The notes: generated by a model from the letters alone, not told the origin. Shown: positions 1 through 8,864, counted from the stretch's first letter. The stretch: 64,000 nucleotides of DNA from Saccharothrix obliqua (GCF_019375475.1 NZ_JAHXGQ010000002.1:496001-560000); one strand, 5' to 3'. A program made the numbers and translations.

Positions 1-12
1 TGGCCACACCCG

Positions 13-190
13 CGAGCCCGGCGACCACCGCGCCCGCAGCGCCCTCGCCCAGCCGCGCCCACGAGCCCCGCGACCACCGCACGCGCAGACCCCCAGCCCG
101 CGAGCCCCGCGACCACCGCACCCGCAGACCCCCAGCCCGCGAGCCCCGCGACCACCGCACCCGCAGACCCCTCGCCCGCGAGCCCCACAT
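13..190. repeat. 39-bp tandem repeat
   Basis: The phrase CGAGCCCCGCGACCACCGC recurs at 62, 101 and 140 with an exact 39-bp period, a shortened copy starts at 179 and a diverged one at 13. The first interval is 49 bp, so the array is not in one reading frame throughout. The period equals 13 codons and all three forward frames are open here; the frame at 61-190 reads ASPATTAPADPQP repeats. It may be the end of an upstream Pro/Ala-rich protein or a non-coding satellite; the sequence alone does not decide. Confidence 0.85.
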
Positions 191-217
191 CCACCGTGTT
201 CGTCCACAGGGGACCCG

Positions 218-775
218 GTGGTTGCGGGCCCGTGGCGCGGGTACTCGCCGGTCATGCTGAAACACGCGCTGTGGCAGGGGTTGGTCGCCGGGACCGTCGG
301 GACGGCGGTGATGACGCTGGGCGAGAAGGTCGAGCAGCGGCTGACCGGCCGGCCGGACTCCTACGTGCCGGCCAGGGTGCTGGAGCGGCTGGCCGGGATG
401 CCTGAGCGACCGGGCGGGCCGTCGAGGGCGACGAACCTCGCGATGCACTTCGGTCAAGGCGCGCTGGCGGGCGTGATCCGGTCGTTGATGGCGAACGCGG
501 GCGTGCGCGGACCGGTCGCGTCCGCGATGTTCACCGCCGTCCGGTTGAGCAACGACCAGATCCTGGAGAACGCGACCGGCGTCGGCGCTCCGCCCCAGAC
601 CTGGCCCCGGAAGGAGTTGGCGGTGGACGTGCTGCACAAAGCGGTCTACGCGTTCGCCACCGGGTTCGTGGCCGACGCGCTGGCCGCCCGCCGGGGTCCG
701 GGACCCGGTCAGCGGCACGCGGGGCGGGTCCCGGGGCGCCACTCGGATGTCGGACCGCTCCCGGACCACAAATGA
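218..775 (+). CDS. Small putative membrane protein
   Basis: A 185-residue protein with a Gly/Ala-rich hydrophobic N-terminal segment (LVAGTVGTAVMTLGEKVEQR) and further hydrophobic stretches (LAGVIRSLMANAG, AVYAFATGFVADAL), so probably an integral membrane protein of unknown function. The start is uncertain. GTG at 218 has an AGGGGAC ribosome-binding site at 208-214; ATG at 254 is a second option that begins right at the hydrophobic part. The C-terminal 30 residues are Arg/Gly/His-rich and probably disordered. Codon use matches its neighbours. I recognise no enzyme motif. Confidence 0.6.
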   Translation: MVAGPWRGYSPVMLKHALWQGLVAGTVGTAVMTLGEKVEQRLTGRPDSYVPARVLERLAGMPERPGGPSRATNLAMHFGQGALAGVIRSLMANAGVRGPVASAMFTAVRLSNDQILENATGVGAPPQTWPRKELAVDVLHKAVYAFATGFVADALAARRGPGPGQRHAGRVPGRHSDVGPLPDHK

Positions 776-854
776 GGACCGTACCTGTCCGCGATGGGTG
801 TCAGGGTGGCCTCGACATGCGGAATACCGCGCACCACGCCAGAGGAGCACTCCG

Positions 855-1316
855 ATGAGCCGCCACGTCCAGGTCACCTTCGACGCACACAGCCCGCGCG
901 CGCTGTCCAGGTTCTGGTGCGAGGTGCTGGGCTACGTCCACCCCGGCCCGCCCGGCGTGGAGGTGCCCGCGGGCGTCGACCCGCTGACCGCCTGGGACGA
1001 CTTCCTCGCGCGGATCGGCGTGCCGGAGGACCAGCGCGACACCAGGTCGGCCATCGAGGACCCCGAGGGACGCGGACCGCGGATCTTCTTCCAGCGCGTC
1101 CCGGAGGAAAAGATCGCGAAGAACCGCGTGCACCTCGACGTCCGCGCCGCACCCGGCCTCCAGGGCGACGAGCGGATGGCGGCGCTGGAGGCGGAGTGCG
1201 CGCGGCTGGTCGGGCTGGGTGCGACGCGGGTGCGCCGCCACGAGCCCGAACCGCCGATGAGCGCCGGCTTCATCGTGCTGCTCGACCCCGAGGGCAACGA
1301 GTTCTGCCTCGACTGA
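855..1316 (+). CDS. VOC family protein (glyoxalase-like)
   Basis: A 153-residue single-domain protein of the vicinal-oxygen-chelate/glyoxalase fold. It has the typical opening HVQVTFDAHSPRALSRFWCE (beta strand, then helix with F/W), a mid-protein IFFQRVPEEK strand and KNRVHLDV, and the closing FIVLLDPEGNEFCL. In family terms H2 and the conserved HLD histidine plus the final EFCL region Glu could bind metal. The ATG at 855 is chosen because AGAGGAG lies at 841-847. The substrate cannot be told; members include resistance proteins, dioxygenases and lyases. It stands alone, ending 3 bp from the convergent neighbour. Confidence 0.8.
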   Translation: MSRHVQVTFDAHSPRALSRFWCEVLGYVHPGPPGVEVPAGVDPLTAWDDFLARIGVPEDQRDTRSAIEDPEGRGPRIFFQRVPEEKIAKNRVHLDVRAAPGLQGDERMAALEAECARLVGLGATRVRRHEPEPPMSAGFIVLLDPEGNEFCLD

Positions 1317-1319
1317 GCG

Positions 1320-3233
1320 TCAGGGGTTGATCAGCGAGTTGAACGCGCCGTGCACGTCGCCCTCGGACGCCGTCACGTACATGTCGGAGTCCGGTCCGGT
1401 GTCCAGCCGGTTGAACGTCGTGTAGTTGACCACCGCCGGGCAGCTCTCGCCGTCGATCTCCAGCGTGGTCTCCGCGACCAGCCGCCCGGTCTTCACCTCG
1501 AAGGCCCGGACCGGGATCGCGATCCGGTGGAACGACACGTCCTTCTCCCCGCTGAAGGTCCCCGAGAACAGGTACGTGCAGGTCTCCTTGACCGAACCGT
1601 GGGCGACGGCGCCGGCGCAGATCACCAGCGTCGCGTTGGCGACGTCGCTCACCAGCCAGTCGCCCGGCAGCCGCTTGGTGTGCTCGTTCGTGCCGGCCAC
1701 CCACGCGCGGTTGGGGCTCTGCGCACCGTACGGCGCGGCGGCGCTGTACGGTGCCGGCGCGTCGCAGTATTTCGGCTTGTCCGCCGACGGGCTGGCGAGC
1801 AGCGCGCGCACGTTGGCGAGTTCGATCGCCCACGTAGCCTTCTGCACGCCGTCCTTGGCCTTGGGCGCGAGTTCGTGGTTCGGGTACTGGTCCAGCAGCT
1901 CCTGGTAACGGTCACGGGCCTCGGTGAACGAGGACGCCGACATGAGGTCGTCACCGCACTGCACGAACGCCGCCGGCGCGACGCGCGGCAGCACCTCGTT
2001 CGCCCGGTCCAGCGCGTTGCCCTTCGTGCCGCGCTCGCGCAGCCACTCGGTGAGGTCGCTGGTGTCGCAGGCGTCCTTGGTCGGCAGGGCGGACAGGAAG
2101 CCGTCCAGCGCGCGGTCCACGACCCGCTCGTAACCCGGCAGCTCGGCCAGCGCCCTGGTGAGCCCGGTGAACCCGTTCTCCAGGGCGTTCGTGTCGCCGG
2201 TCAGGGCGGTGCGCAGCTGGGCGGACGCCGCGTCGAGCCGCCCGCACGCCCGCACGGTGTCCTCGCCGCGCACGGTGAGCGGCGCGTTGGCGACCCGGTG
2301 CCCGAACCACAACCGGTCCACCGCGGCCACCGCCTGCCCGCAGTCACCCCCGTCCCGCGCCGCCACCGAGTCACCCTCGATGCCGGCCGCGTCGAAGCGC
2401 AGGAAGCCCACCGCCAGCAACACCGGCACCGCGGTGGCGAGCGCGATCACCCGCTGCCGTCGCGCGGCGGCACCCGACCCGCTCCCGCGGGCGAGCCGCC
2501 ACCCGTGCGCGATCATCGCCACCCACCACAGGACGATGACGATCTCCAACCACAACGCGCGAACCGCCGCGACGTGCACCACCACCAACGCGAGGGTGAT
2601 CACCCCGGCCAACAACGCGAGCCGCTTGCGCCCCAGCAGCAGGTAGCCGACGCCGAACAACGAGGCGTTGCCCACCGCGGCAGCCGCCGGGTCGACCACC
2701 CGCACCGGCGCCTCCGCCGCCACCGGCGGGTTTTCGCCGTGCTGCCATCCGGCGTTGGCCACCGGCAGGACGACCGGGATGCCGTACGCCGGCGTCGCCA
2801 TCGCATCGGTCGCCTCGGACGCACCCGGAGCCCACGGATCACCCGCCGGCGCGGAACCCGGAGCCGGAACCCCGACCGGCGGTTCCGGCTCCGCGGGTGC
2901 GGCTTCCGCGCCAACGGCCCGCTCTTCCACCCCGGCCGCCGGTTCCTCCGCGGCGGCACGCCCTTCCTCCCGCGCGGGCTCCTCCGCCGCGGCCACCGGC
3001 TCGTCCACCACCCCGGCGGATTCCACCCCGGCGGGTTCCACTGCGGCCGACTCCACTGCGGCCGGTTCCCCGGCCGCCGGCGAACCGGCCGCCGACGGCC
3101 CTTCCGCCGGGGCGGGCGCGATCTCCTGCGGGGTCGGCGGCCCCGACGAGGTACCCGCGGGCTCCGGCGCGGGTGCCGGGGAGGTCGCCGAGGCGGGCGG
3201 CAAGCCCTCCGGGTCGGGCGTCGACTGGTTCAC
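1320..3233 (-). CDS. Membrane protein with disordered Pro/Ala/Glu-rich N-terminus and TPR-like exterior
   Basis: About 637 residues. The first ~175 are low-complexity Pro/Ala/Glu. Then come about four hydrophobic segments (around ALLAGVITLALVVVHVAAV, LEIVIVLWWVAMIAHGW, VIALATAVPVLLAVGFL), followed by a ~380-residue soluble region with several Cys and a TPR-like helix pair (FTEARDRYQELLDQYPNHELAPKA is the diagnostic stretch). The GTG at 3233 is preferred because GAGAGGA sits five bases upstream; a GTG at 3254 lacks a ribosome-binding site. It is probably an envelope sensor or scaffold of a type common in actinomycetes. No enzymatic motif was recognised and the function is unknown. Confidence 0.75.
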   Translation of the reverse strand: MNQSTPDPEGLPPASATSPAPAPEPAGTSSGPPTPQEIAPAPAEGPSAAGSPAAGEPAAVESAAVEPAGVESAGVVDEPVAAAEEPAREEGRAAAEEPAAGVEERAVGAEAAPAEPEPPVGVPAPGSAPAGDPWAPGASEATDAMATPAYGIPVVLPVANAGWQHGENPPVAAEAPVRVVDPAAAAVGNASLFGVGYLLLGRKRLALLAGVITLALVVVHVAAVRALWLEIVIVLWWVAMIAHGWRLARGSGSGAAARRQRVIALATAVPVLLAVGFLRFDAAGIEGDSVAARDGGDCGQAVAAVDRLWFGHRVANAPLTVRGEDTVRACGRLDAASAQLRTALTGDTNALENGFTGLTRALAELPGYERVVDRALDGFLSALPTKDACDTSDLTEWLRERGTKGNALDRANEVLPRVAPAAFVQCGDDLMSASSFTEARDRYQELLDQYPNHELAPKAKDGVQKATWAIELANVRALLASPSADKPKYCDAPAPYSAAAPYGAQSPNRAWVAGTNEHTKRLPGDWLVSDVANATLVICAGAVAHGSVKETCTYLFSGTFSGEKDVSFHRIAIPVRAFEVKTGRLVAETTLEIDGESCPAVVNYTTFNRLDTGPDSDMYVTASEGDVHGAFNSLINP

Positions 3234-3406
3234 TGCGGTCCTCTCCGGGTGCACGTCCTGAGCGCCTGTCGAGACGGTGATCCAATGCTGACGGCTGAGG
3301 CGGTCCCGTGTCCCGCAATCCGGCGGTCTGCCCGACCGGAAACTTCCTCCCGACCCCCATCACCCGGCGCCGGTGGGCCATCCGGCCCAGCACCGCACGC
3401 CCACCG

Positions 3407-4312
3407 CTACCCGACGCGGAGGGTGATCTTGCCACCGCTGTGGCCGCCGGCGCTCTCGAATTGCGCACGCGCCGCCTCGGACAGCGGGTACGCGGCGGCG
3501 TGCCGCACGACCAGCCGACCGGACGCGGCCAGGTCGCCGAGTTCCGCCAGGACACCGGTGTTCTGGTCGCCGGGCTCACCACCGGAGAACGTGATCCCCA
3601 GCTCGAACGCCGCCGGGTCGGCCAGCGTGACGATCCGCTCGGTCCCGCCGAGCAACGCCACGGAGTCCGGCAGCGCACCGAAACCCGCCGCGTCGAGCAC
3701 GGCGTCGACCCGCAACCCGGTGTCACGCACCCGCCGCACCAGGCCGTCCCCGTACCGGACCGGGATGGCGCCGAGCGCACGCACGGTCTCCGCGCCCCGT
3801 TCGCCCGAAGTCCCGATGACGGTGGCACCGCGGGCAACGGCGAGCTGCGTGGCCAGACCACCGACGACGCCACTGGCACCGTGGATCAGCAACACGTCAC
3901 CGGCGCCCACGGACAGCAGCCGCAGCCCGCGCAGCGCGGCCTCACCGGCGACGGGCAGCGCGGCGGCGTCCGCCCAGCTCAACGACTCCGGCTTGCGGAC
4001 GATGACGGAGGCCAGCGCGAACTCGGCGTAGGAACCCGTTCGCGCCCAGCCGAACACCTCGTCCCCCACCGCGACCGGCGCGCCGTCCCCGACCGCGTCC
4101 ACGACACCGGCCAGCTCCAGTCCGGGCCGGTGCGGCAGGCGCAGCGGGATGACGTCGGCCATCGCACCGCCGCGCAGCTTCCAGTCCATCGGGTTGACCC
4201 CGGCGACCCGGACGGCGACCCGGGCCTGGCCGGGCCCCGGCTCGGGAACGGCGACGTCGTGCGGGCGGAGGACGTCGGGGCTGCCGTACTCGGCGAATTC
4301 GATGGCGCGCAT
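3407..4312 (-). CDS. NADP-dependent quinone-oxidoreductase-like protein (MDR superfamily)
   Basis: A 301-residue medium-chain dehydrogenase/reductase of the zinc-free quinone oxidoreductase branch. It shows the N-terminal GroES-like part (MRAIEFAEYGSPDVL, HRPGLELAGVV), the nucleotide-binding segment VLLIHGASGVVGGLATQLA with an AxxGxxG fingerprint, and a C-terminal substrate-domain tail. Zinc-ligand Cys clusters are absent, as expected. It would reduce quinones or enones with NADPH. ATG 4312 is chosen over longer openings because AGGAAG lies just upstream. It follows the DUF916 gene on the same strand after 56 bp, but no functional link is evident. Confidence 0.88.
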   Translation of the reverse strand: MRAIEFAEYGSPDVLRPHDVAVPEPGPGQARVAVRVAGVNPMDWKLRGGAMADVIPLRLPHRPGLELAGVVDAVGDGAPVAVGDEVFGWARTGSYAEFALASVIVRKPESLSWADAAALPVAGEAALRGLRLLSVGAGDVLLIHGASGVVGGLATQLAVARGATVIGTSGERGAETVRALGAIPVRYGDGLVRRVRDTGLRVDAVLDAAGFGALPDSVALLGGTERIVTLADPAAFELGITFSGGEPGDQNTGVLAELGDLAASGRLVVRHAAAYPLSEAARAQFESAGGHSGGKITLRVG

Positions 4313-4368
4313 GGGCTGCTTCCTGTCGTGGTGACACCGCCCGGCCGATGCTATGCCCCGCGCCCGGT

Positions 4369-5382
4369 TCAGCTCGGCGCGCGGTCCGTGCGCAGTGCTT
4401 CCTCGACCGCCTCGGCGATCCGCCGTTCCGTCGCCGCGCTCCGGCGGCGGGCACGCAGGCGGACGAGCACGATGATCCCCGCGATGACCACGAGCGCGGC
4501 CAACCACGTCCACGGCACCGCCCAGGTGCTCGCCGTCGCGGTCACCTCGGCCGGCGGGGAACCGGTGTCCCCGCCCTCGACCCGCGGCACGAGGCGCACC
4601 GACGCCTCCAGTCGCACGAGCGGCGCGACGTCGGCCACCTCAGCGGTGAAGTCCATGTGCGCGCCCGGCAGCAGCTCCGGCACGGTGAGCTTCTGCTCCC
4701 CGCCGCCGAGCCCGAACAAGCCCCGCACGGCCACGGTCTGCTCGCCGCTCATGCGCAGGTTCCCCGTGTTGGTGACCCGGAACCCCACGGTGGCCGAGCC
4801 GAGGCCGAGGGGGTTGGCCGTGCCGTGGTAGTCCACAGACAGGTCGCCGATCTCCAGCACGGGCTTGGCTTCCCCGCCTACCCGCAGGTGGATCCGGCTG
4901 CCGAGCCTGCGGTCCACGGACACGCCGTCCGCCGCCTCGGGCACGGCCAACGAGGTGACGATGCCGCCGCTGTGGTCACCGGGCCCGACGTCGGTGGGCA
5001 CCGTGATGGTGAACGGGACCTCCACGGTCGCCTTCGCCGGCACCTCCACCTGCGGCGCGGCGAGGCGCACCCACGAACCCAGGCCGGTGGACTTCTCACC
5101 ACGCGGCAGGAGGTCCAGTTGGCCGCTCGTGGTGGTGAACCCGTCGGCGGCGTAGACCAGCAGGCTGATCGGCCGGTCGCCGTGGTTGGCGATCGCGATG
5201 GCGTCGCGGACGGTGCTGCCCGGGTCGGCCGCGTAGCTGTAGTTGGGGCGGCTGTCGCCGTGGTCGGCGCTGGCGGCCGGGCGCACCCCCCAGGTCACCT
5301 GGTCCTGGGCGGCGCCCGCGCCGGGCGGGGCGGTCAACGCGATCCAGGCGAGCACGGCGAGGACGAACAGGGGGCGGCGCAT
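4369..5382 (-). CDS. DUF916-like WxL-interacting surface protein
   Basis: A 337-residue exported protein: signal peptide (MRRPLFVLAVLAWIALTAPP, cleavage near AGA-AQ), two Ig-like beta domains, one C-terminal membrane helix (WLAALVVIAGIIVLVRL) and a basic tail. The N-terminal half carries the DUF916 pattern: WGVRPA, a YSY..PGSTVRDAIAIANHG segment and VPFTITVPTDVGPGDHSGGI. In Firmicutes such proteins bind WxL-domain proteins and peptidoglycan. Directly upstream on the same strand is a protein ending in a WxL-like domain, which fits that pairing. ATG 5382 has GGAGAG upstream. The anchoring role is inference from the family. Confidence 0.82.
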   Translation of the reverse strand: MRRPLFVLAVLAWIALTAPPGAGAAQDQVTWGVRPAASADHGDSRPNYSYAADPGSTVRDAIAIANHGDRPISLLVYAADGFTTTSGQLDLLPRGEKSTGLGSWVRLAAPQVEVPAKATVEVPFTITVPTDVGPGDHSGGIVTSLAVPEAADGVSVDRRLGSRIHLRVGGEAKPVLEIGDLSVDYHGTANPLGLGSATVGFRVTNTGNLRMSGEQTVAVRGLFGLGGGEQKLTVPELLPGAHMDFTAEVADVAPLVRLEASVRLVPRVEGGDTGSPPAEVTATASTWAVPWTWLAALVVIAGIIVLVRLRARRRSAATERRIAEAVEEALRTDRAPS

Positions 5383-5402
5383 GGGTATCTCTCCAGAGGG
5401 GT

Positions 5403-5433
5403 GGTGGGGCGACGCGCAGCGCGTCGCCCCACC
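5403..5433. promoter_or_regulatory. Perfect 15-bp inverted repeat between WxL and DUF916 genes
   Basis: GGTGGGGCGACGCGC at 5403-5417 is exactly complementary to GCGCGTCGCCCCACC at 5419-5433 with a single central base, giving a very stable RNA hairpin. It sits between the WxL phosphoesterase (stop at 5457) and the DUF916 start (5382). No U-run follows, so it could be an attenuating terminator or an mRNA-stability element that lets the first gene be expressed above the second. Confidence 0.85.
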
Positions 5434-5456
5434 GAGGGTGGTGAAAAGAGGACGAC

Positions 5457-7415
5457 TCAGCCGAGAGCGGTCAGGGTGAGGGTCGCCCGGTAGGTGCCGT
5501 CGGCCACGTTGACCGGCAGCCGCAGGTCGAGGTCGGCCCGCAGGACCGACGAACCGTCCGCGTGACCCACCGGCGCGCTACCCAGCGTGGCCGACTGGGC
5601 CAGGCCGTCGCCGCCGAGGAACCCGGACGCGACCGCCGCACCCGCGACCGCGCCACCGGCGTTCTCACCGAGGAACGGCGCCCAGCCGAGGTACTTGCCG
5701 CTGAACGTCTTGCCGGCCGACGTGAAGTCGCCGACCCGACCGGACAGCGACCACCGCGGCGCGTCGCGACGGGTGTCGGTGACGCGCACCGGGTTCAGGG
5801 AACCGGTGGCGGCGAAGTGGTCACCGGACTGCTTCGCGGTGCCGAGGTCGACCACGCCGTTGCCGCCGTCGATGCTCCACACCAGCTCGCCCGGCGCGCG
5901 CTCGGGCACGGTGACCTTGATGCGCTGCTCGTCGTCACCCGCGGGGGCCTCGACGTTGGCCTCGGTGACGTGCTTGACGCCGTTGCGCTTGGTGATGGTG
6001 AAGGTGTCGAACAGGTCGCCGACCTGCTCGCGCTCCGGGGAGTCGGCCTTCTTCTCGGCCACGTAGGACCGGTAGGTGACGGTGTCGCCGTTCACCGAGA
6101 TGACCTGGTAGGTGGTCACGCCCTGGCCGCGCTTGACCTGCGTGGCGCCGTTGCGGGTCCACACGTTGTCGTCGGCCGGGGCCAGGGTGTAGTGCTTGGC
6201 GCCCGAGTTGCTCACCGCGTAGACCGGGCCCGTGGTGATGCCGGGGGTCTCGGTGGCGTCGGAGTTCTTGTAGCCGCGGGCGTAGGTGTGGTCGTGGCCC
6301 ATCAGCACGAGGTCGATGTTGCGCTTCTCGAACACCGGGACCCAGTTGGCGCGCAGCACGGGCTCGTCACGGCCGGTCGAGGTGCTGTAGACCGGCTGGT
6401 GGAAGGTCACCACGGACCACTTGCCCGGGTTCTCGGCCAGCACGGTGTCCAGCCACGCCGCCTGGAACTCGACCCACAGCGGGCCCGGGGCCGGGCAGTC
6501 CACCGCGCACGACGGCAGCGACGGCGGCCTCAGGTAGCCGGTGTTCTGGGTGGCGTTCAGCGTGATGAAGCGGACGCCCTGGTAGTCGCTGAAGTACACC
6601 GTCTCCTTGGCGACGTTCTCCCAGTGGGCGAAGTACGCCGCGGTCTGGCGGGCCGCGTCGGTGTCGCCCTTGGCGCGCTCGGCCAGCGCGCCGATGTTGT
6701 TGACGTTGGGGTGGTTCGCCGGGTACTCGAAGTTCATCTTCCAGTTCCGCAGCGCACCGTCGCCGGTGTACTCGTGGTTGCCGGGCGCGGCGAGCACCTG
6801 CGTGGTGGCGGCGCTCTCGCCCATGCCGTTGAACCAGCTGGTCCACTGGACCTGGTTGCTGGTGTCGATCAGGTCACCCGCGTGCACGCTGCCCGCCGAG
6901 TTCGGCGCCTTGGCGTTCGCGGCGGCGACCACGGCCGGCCACGTGGAGTCCAGGCCGATCTGGGCGTCGCCGTAGTACAGGAACTCGAACGGCTTCGCCT
7001 CCTTCGAGGCGGACCGGAACGGGCGCCAGCGGCTCCAGTCGTTCTCGTTGCCCACCCGGTACTCGTACGCGGTGTCCGGGGTCAGACCGGTGGCCGTGGC
7101 CGAGTAGTGCGTGTAGTCGACGCCGTTGAGGTTGCTGGTGTCGACCGCGGTCGCCGCGATGTCCACCACCGCGCCGCCGTCCGCGGTCCGGAGCTGGACC
7201 TTGCCGCCGGCCGCGTCGGTGCTGCGCCAGGTGAAGCTCTGCGAGTCGGTCGGGGTGGCGGTCGGCGTGAGGATGACCCGGCTGGTGTTCGTCGTCTGGG
7301 CCGAGGCGGCCGGACCGGCCAGGGCGAACGCCCCCGCCACGACCGACCCGACGACCGCGGCGGCCACCACGGTGCGCGAGCGTCCGCCGACGCCGCGTCT
7401 CTGCTGGGAAGACAT
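5457..7415 (-). CDS. Secreted purple-acid-phosphatase-like metallophosphoesterase with C-terminal WxL domain
   Basis: About 652 residues. A signal peptide (VVAAAVVGSVVAGAFALAG..ASA) is followed by a fibronectin-like N-domain and a calcineurin-type phosphoesterase domain with all metal motifs: GDAQIG (~150), GDLID (~177), GNHEY (~211), FHQP (~337) and GHDHTYARG (~371). After a further beta domain, the last ~110 residues contain WSL (~553), LGWAP and an alternating beta pattern resembling the WxL cell-wall-binding domain. It would hydrolyse extracellular phosphoesters while held on the wall by the downstream DUF916 partner. ATG 7415 is supported by GAAGGAG; longer openings are not. The WxL assignment is by pattern, less certain than the phosphatase. 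Confidence 0.88.
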   Translation of the reverse strand: MSSQQRRGVGGRSRTVVAAAVVGSVVAGAFALAGPAASAQTTNTSRVILTPTATPTDSQSFTWRSTDAAGGKVQLRTADGGAVVDIAATAVDTSNLNGVDYTHYSATATGLTPDTAYEYRVGNENDWSRWRPFRSASKEAKPFEFLYYGDAQIGLDSTWPAVVAAANAKAPNSAGSVHAGDLIDTSNQVQWTSWFNGMGESAATTQVLAAPGNHEYTGDGALRNWKMNFEYPANHPNVNNIGALAERAKGDTDAARQTAAYFAHWENVAKETVYFSDYQGVRFITLNATQNTGYLRPPSLPSCAVDCPAPGPLWVEFQAAWLDTVLAENPGKWSVVTFHQPVYSTSTGRDEPVLRANWVPVFEKRNIDLVLMGHDHTYARGYKNSDATETPGITTGPVYAVSNSGAKHYTLAPADDNVWTRNGATQVKRGQGVTTYQVISVNGDTVTYRSYVAEKKADSPEREQVGDLFDTFTITKRNGVKHVTEANVEAPAGDDEQRIKVTVPERAPGELVWSIDGGNGVVDLGTAKQSGDHFAATGSLNPVRVTDTRRDAPRWSLSGRVGDFTSAGKTFSGKYLGWAPFLGENAGGAVAGAAVASGFLGGDGLAQSATLGSAPVGHADGSSVLRADLDLRLPVNVADGTYRATLTLTALG

Positions 7416-7752
7416 GCTGGGAAGTGCTCCTTCGCTAGGGGTGGTGCGCGCCGACGCTCGCACAACAACCCCAGCCGGTTGAGGAACGCTCATCAAACTC
7501 CGGATGACCATTCATGAACAGCTGGAGATTTCCGCACATGCACATCGCCGAACGTGGTTCAACGGTGGGTTCCCTTTTACCGCCCGCAACCGGACAGGTC
7601 CGGTCCGTCACCACCAGCCGCAGGTCACAGCCGTGACCGAACCCAGCGGGCAGGTGGTTCGGTAACCATTCGGCCACTCGACCGGACCAGCTACCGAATT
7701 CACCGCGCGACCGGGCCGGGAGTTTTTCCCGAACGACCCGGGAATAGCGTGA
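7416..7752. other. Intergenic region upstream of the WxL phosphoesterase
   Basis: About 340 bp without a convincing gene, lower in GC than its surroundings. It should hold the promoter of the WxL operon. CGGGA (7717-7721) and TCCCG (7727-7731) form a small stem just downstream of the histidine decarboxylase stop and may be a weak terminator. I see no clear operator. Confidence 0.5.
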
Positions 7753-8757
7753 CTACCGTTCTCCGACCGGCCCGCCCGCCACGTGGACGCCGTCCACGCC
7801 GGTGTCCGCGGTGCGGAAGGAGGCGGCGGTGTCCGGCCAGACCTGCTCCTCCCACTCCTTGAGCGACATGCCGCGCAGCCGTGCCGGGTCGCGGCCGGGC
7901 ACGGAGTCCGTCGCGAGCAGGACGTAGGGCGCGCAGGCCAGGGCGCACGCCACCTCGTCCCGTTCGGCGTGGATCGCCTTGGCGGCGATGTAGGCGACGG
8001 GGTAGCGGACGCCGTCGTAGTCCTGCCCGCACAGGGTCATGCTCTTGGCGACCGCGTCCCGCCGAGTCTTGAGGTACTCGACCATCTCGTGCGGCGGCAT
8101 GGTGGGCGCGGTGCCGCAGTCCTCGATGAACAGGCACGCGTTGGCCTCCCGGTCCGGGGAGATGGCGATGCCGATGATCGCCCACGCGTACCCCGGGCCG
8201 TCCTTGGGACCGCTCAGCACCGCGCTCTTGTTGGCGCACACCACCTGCGCGCCGGGCAGCGGCGGGTGGCGGCGCTCACCGGCCGCGCTGTGCCCGAACA
8301 GCCGCTCGGCCGCCGCGAGCAGCGGACCGGCGCTGTGGAACGCGACGGGGTCGATCGACTTGCCGCGTTCCGCGAAGAGCGCCACCTCGGCGTCGCTGAA
8401 CAGGTCCCGCGAGGTGAAGAGGGGTTGGTCCGGCAGGTCGGCGACGGCCAGGTCGTAACCCCACAGCGCGCCGTTGAGACCGCAGAACGATGAGGCGGTG
8501 ACCATGTTGATCTGGCTGATGTTGGCGTCGTTCGCCTCGCACCGGTCGTAGGACACGATGCCCTCGGTGCCCTCGTCCAGCTCACCGACCAGGACCTTGC
8601 CGACCGAGAGCTTCATGGTGGCGATGTAGCCGGTGCCCGCGCTGCCCAGCGAGTCACCCCTGCCGATGGGTGTGCCGTAGCCCGAGGCGTGCGCGGGTTC
8701 CGCGCCGATCGCGTCGAGGATCGCCCTGTCGACGCGTGAGGTGGGGTTCCGGGACAT
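7753..8757 (-). CDS. hdcA: Pyruvoyl-dependent histidine decarboxylase
   Basis: A 334-residue proenzyme matching the Gram-positive pyruvoyl histidine decarboxylase family (histidine to histamine plus CO2). It has GTGYIATMKLSVGKV, GIVSYDRCEANDANI, and the self-cleavage site TASSF at 87-91, where Ser89-Ser90 would split to give the beta chain and the pyruvoyl-capped alpha chain. The putative general acid Glu212 lies in FIEDCG and the closing APYVLLATDSVPG is typical. Length is near the ~310 of Lactobacillus 30a. GTG/ATG choice: ATG 8757 with GGAAGG upstream. There is no adjacent histidine/histamine antiporter gene, unlike the lactic acid bacteria operon, so histamine may be a precursor rather than an acid-resistance product (inference). 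Confidence 0.88.
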   Translation of the reverse strand: MSRNPTSRVDRAILDAIGAEPAHASGYGTPIGRGDSLGSAGTGYIATMKLSVGKVLVGELDEGTEGIVSYDRCEANDANISQINMVTASSFCGLNGALWGYDLAVADLPDQPLFTSRDLFSDAEVALFAERGKSIDPVAFHSAGPLLAAAERLFGHSAAGERRHPPLPGAQVVCANKSAVLSGPKDGPGYAWAIIGIAISPDREANACLFIEDCGTAPTMPPHEMVEYLKTRRDAVAKSMTLCGQDYDGVRYPVAYIAAKAIHAERDEVACALACAPYVLLATDSVPGRDPARLRGMSLKEWEEQVWPDTAASFRTADTGVDGVHVAGGPVGER

Positions 8758-8821
8758 CCGCGGGCCGCCTTCCGGGATCGGGTGTGACCCAGCTTGGCAG
8801 CGCGGGACCCGGCGGCAAGGT

Positions 8822-8864
8822 CCGTCACCTGGACGGGGAACCGTTGGCCACCGCCAGGTGACGG
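8822..8864 (-). terminator. Terminator-like hairpin after the zinc-type dehydrogenase
   Basis: CCGTCACCTGG (8822-8832) and CCAGGTGACGG (8854-8864) are exact reverse complements separated by 21 bases. The hairpin lies immediately downstream of the stop of the gene at 8869-9825 and before the decarboxylase start region, consistent with a rho-independent-type structure without a U-tract. Confidence 0.65.

Noticed and set aside
1350..4031. Long plus-strand open frame opposite the membrane protein and MDR genes
   Set aside because: No domain, Arg/Pro bias of a high-GC shadow frame, and no ribosome-binding site at the start.
5562..7517. 651-codon plus-strand frame opposite the WxL phosphoesterase
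   Set aside because: Shadow of the metallophosphoesterase gene, whose motifs are unambiguous on the minus strand.
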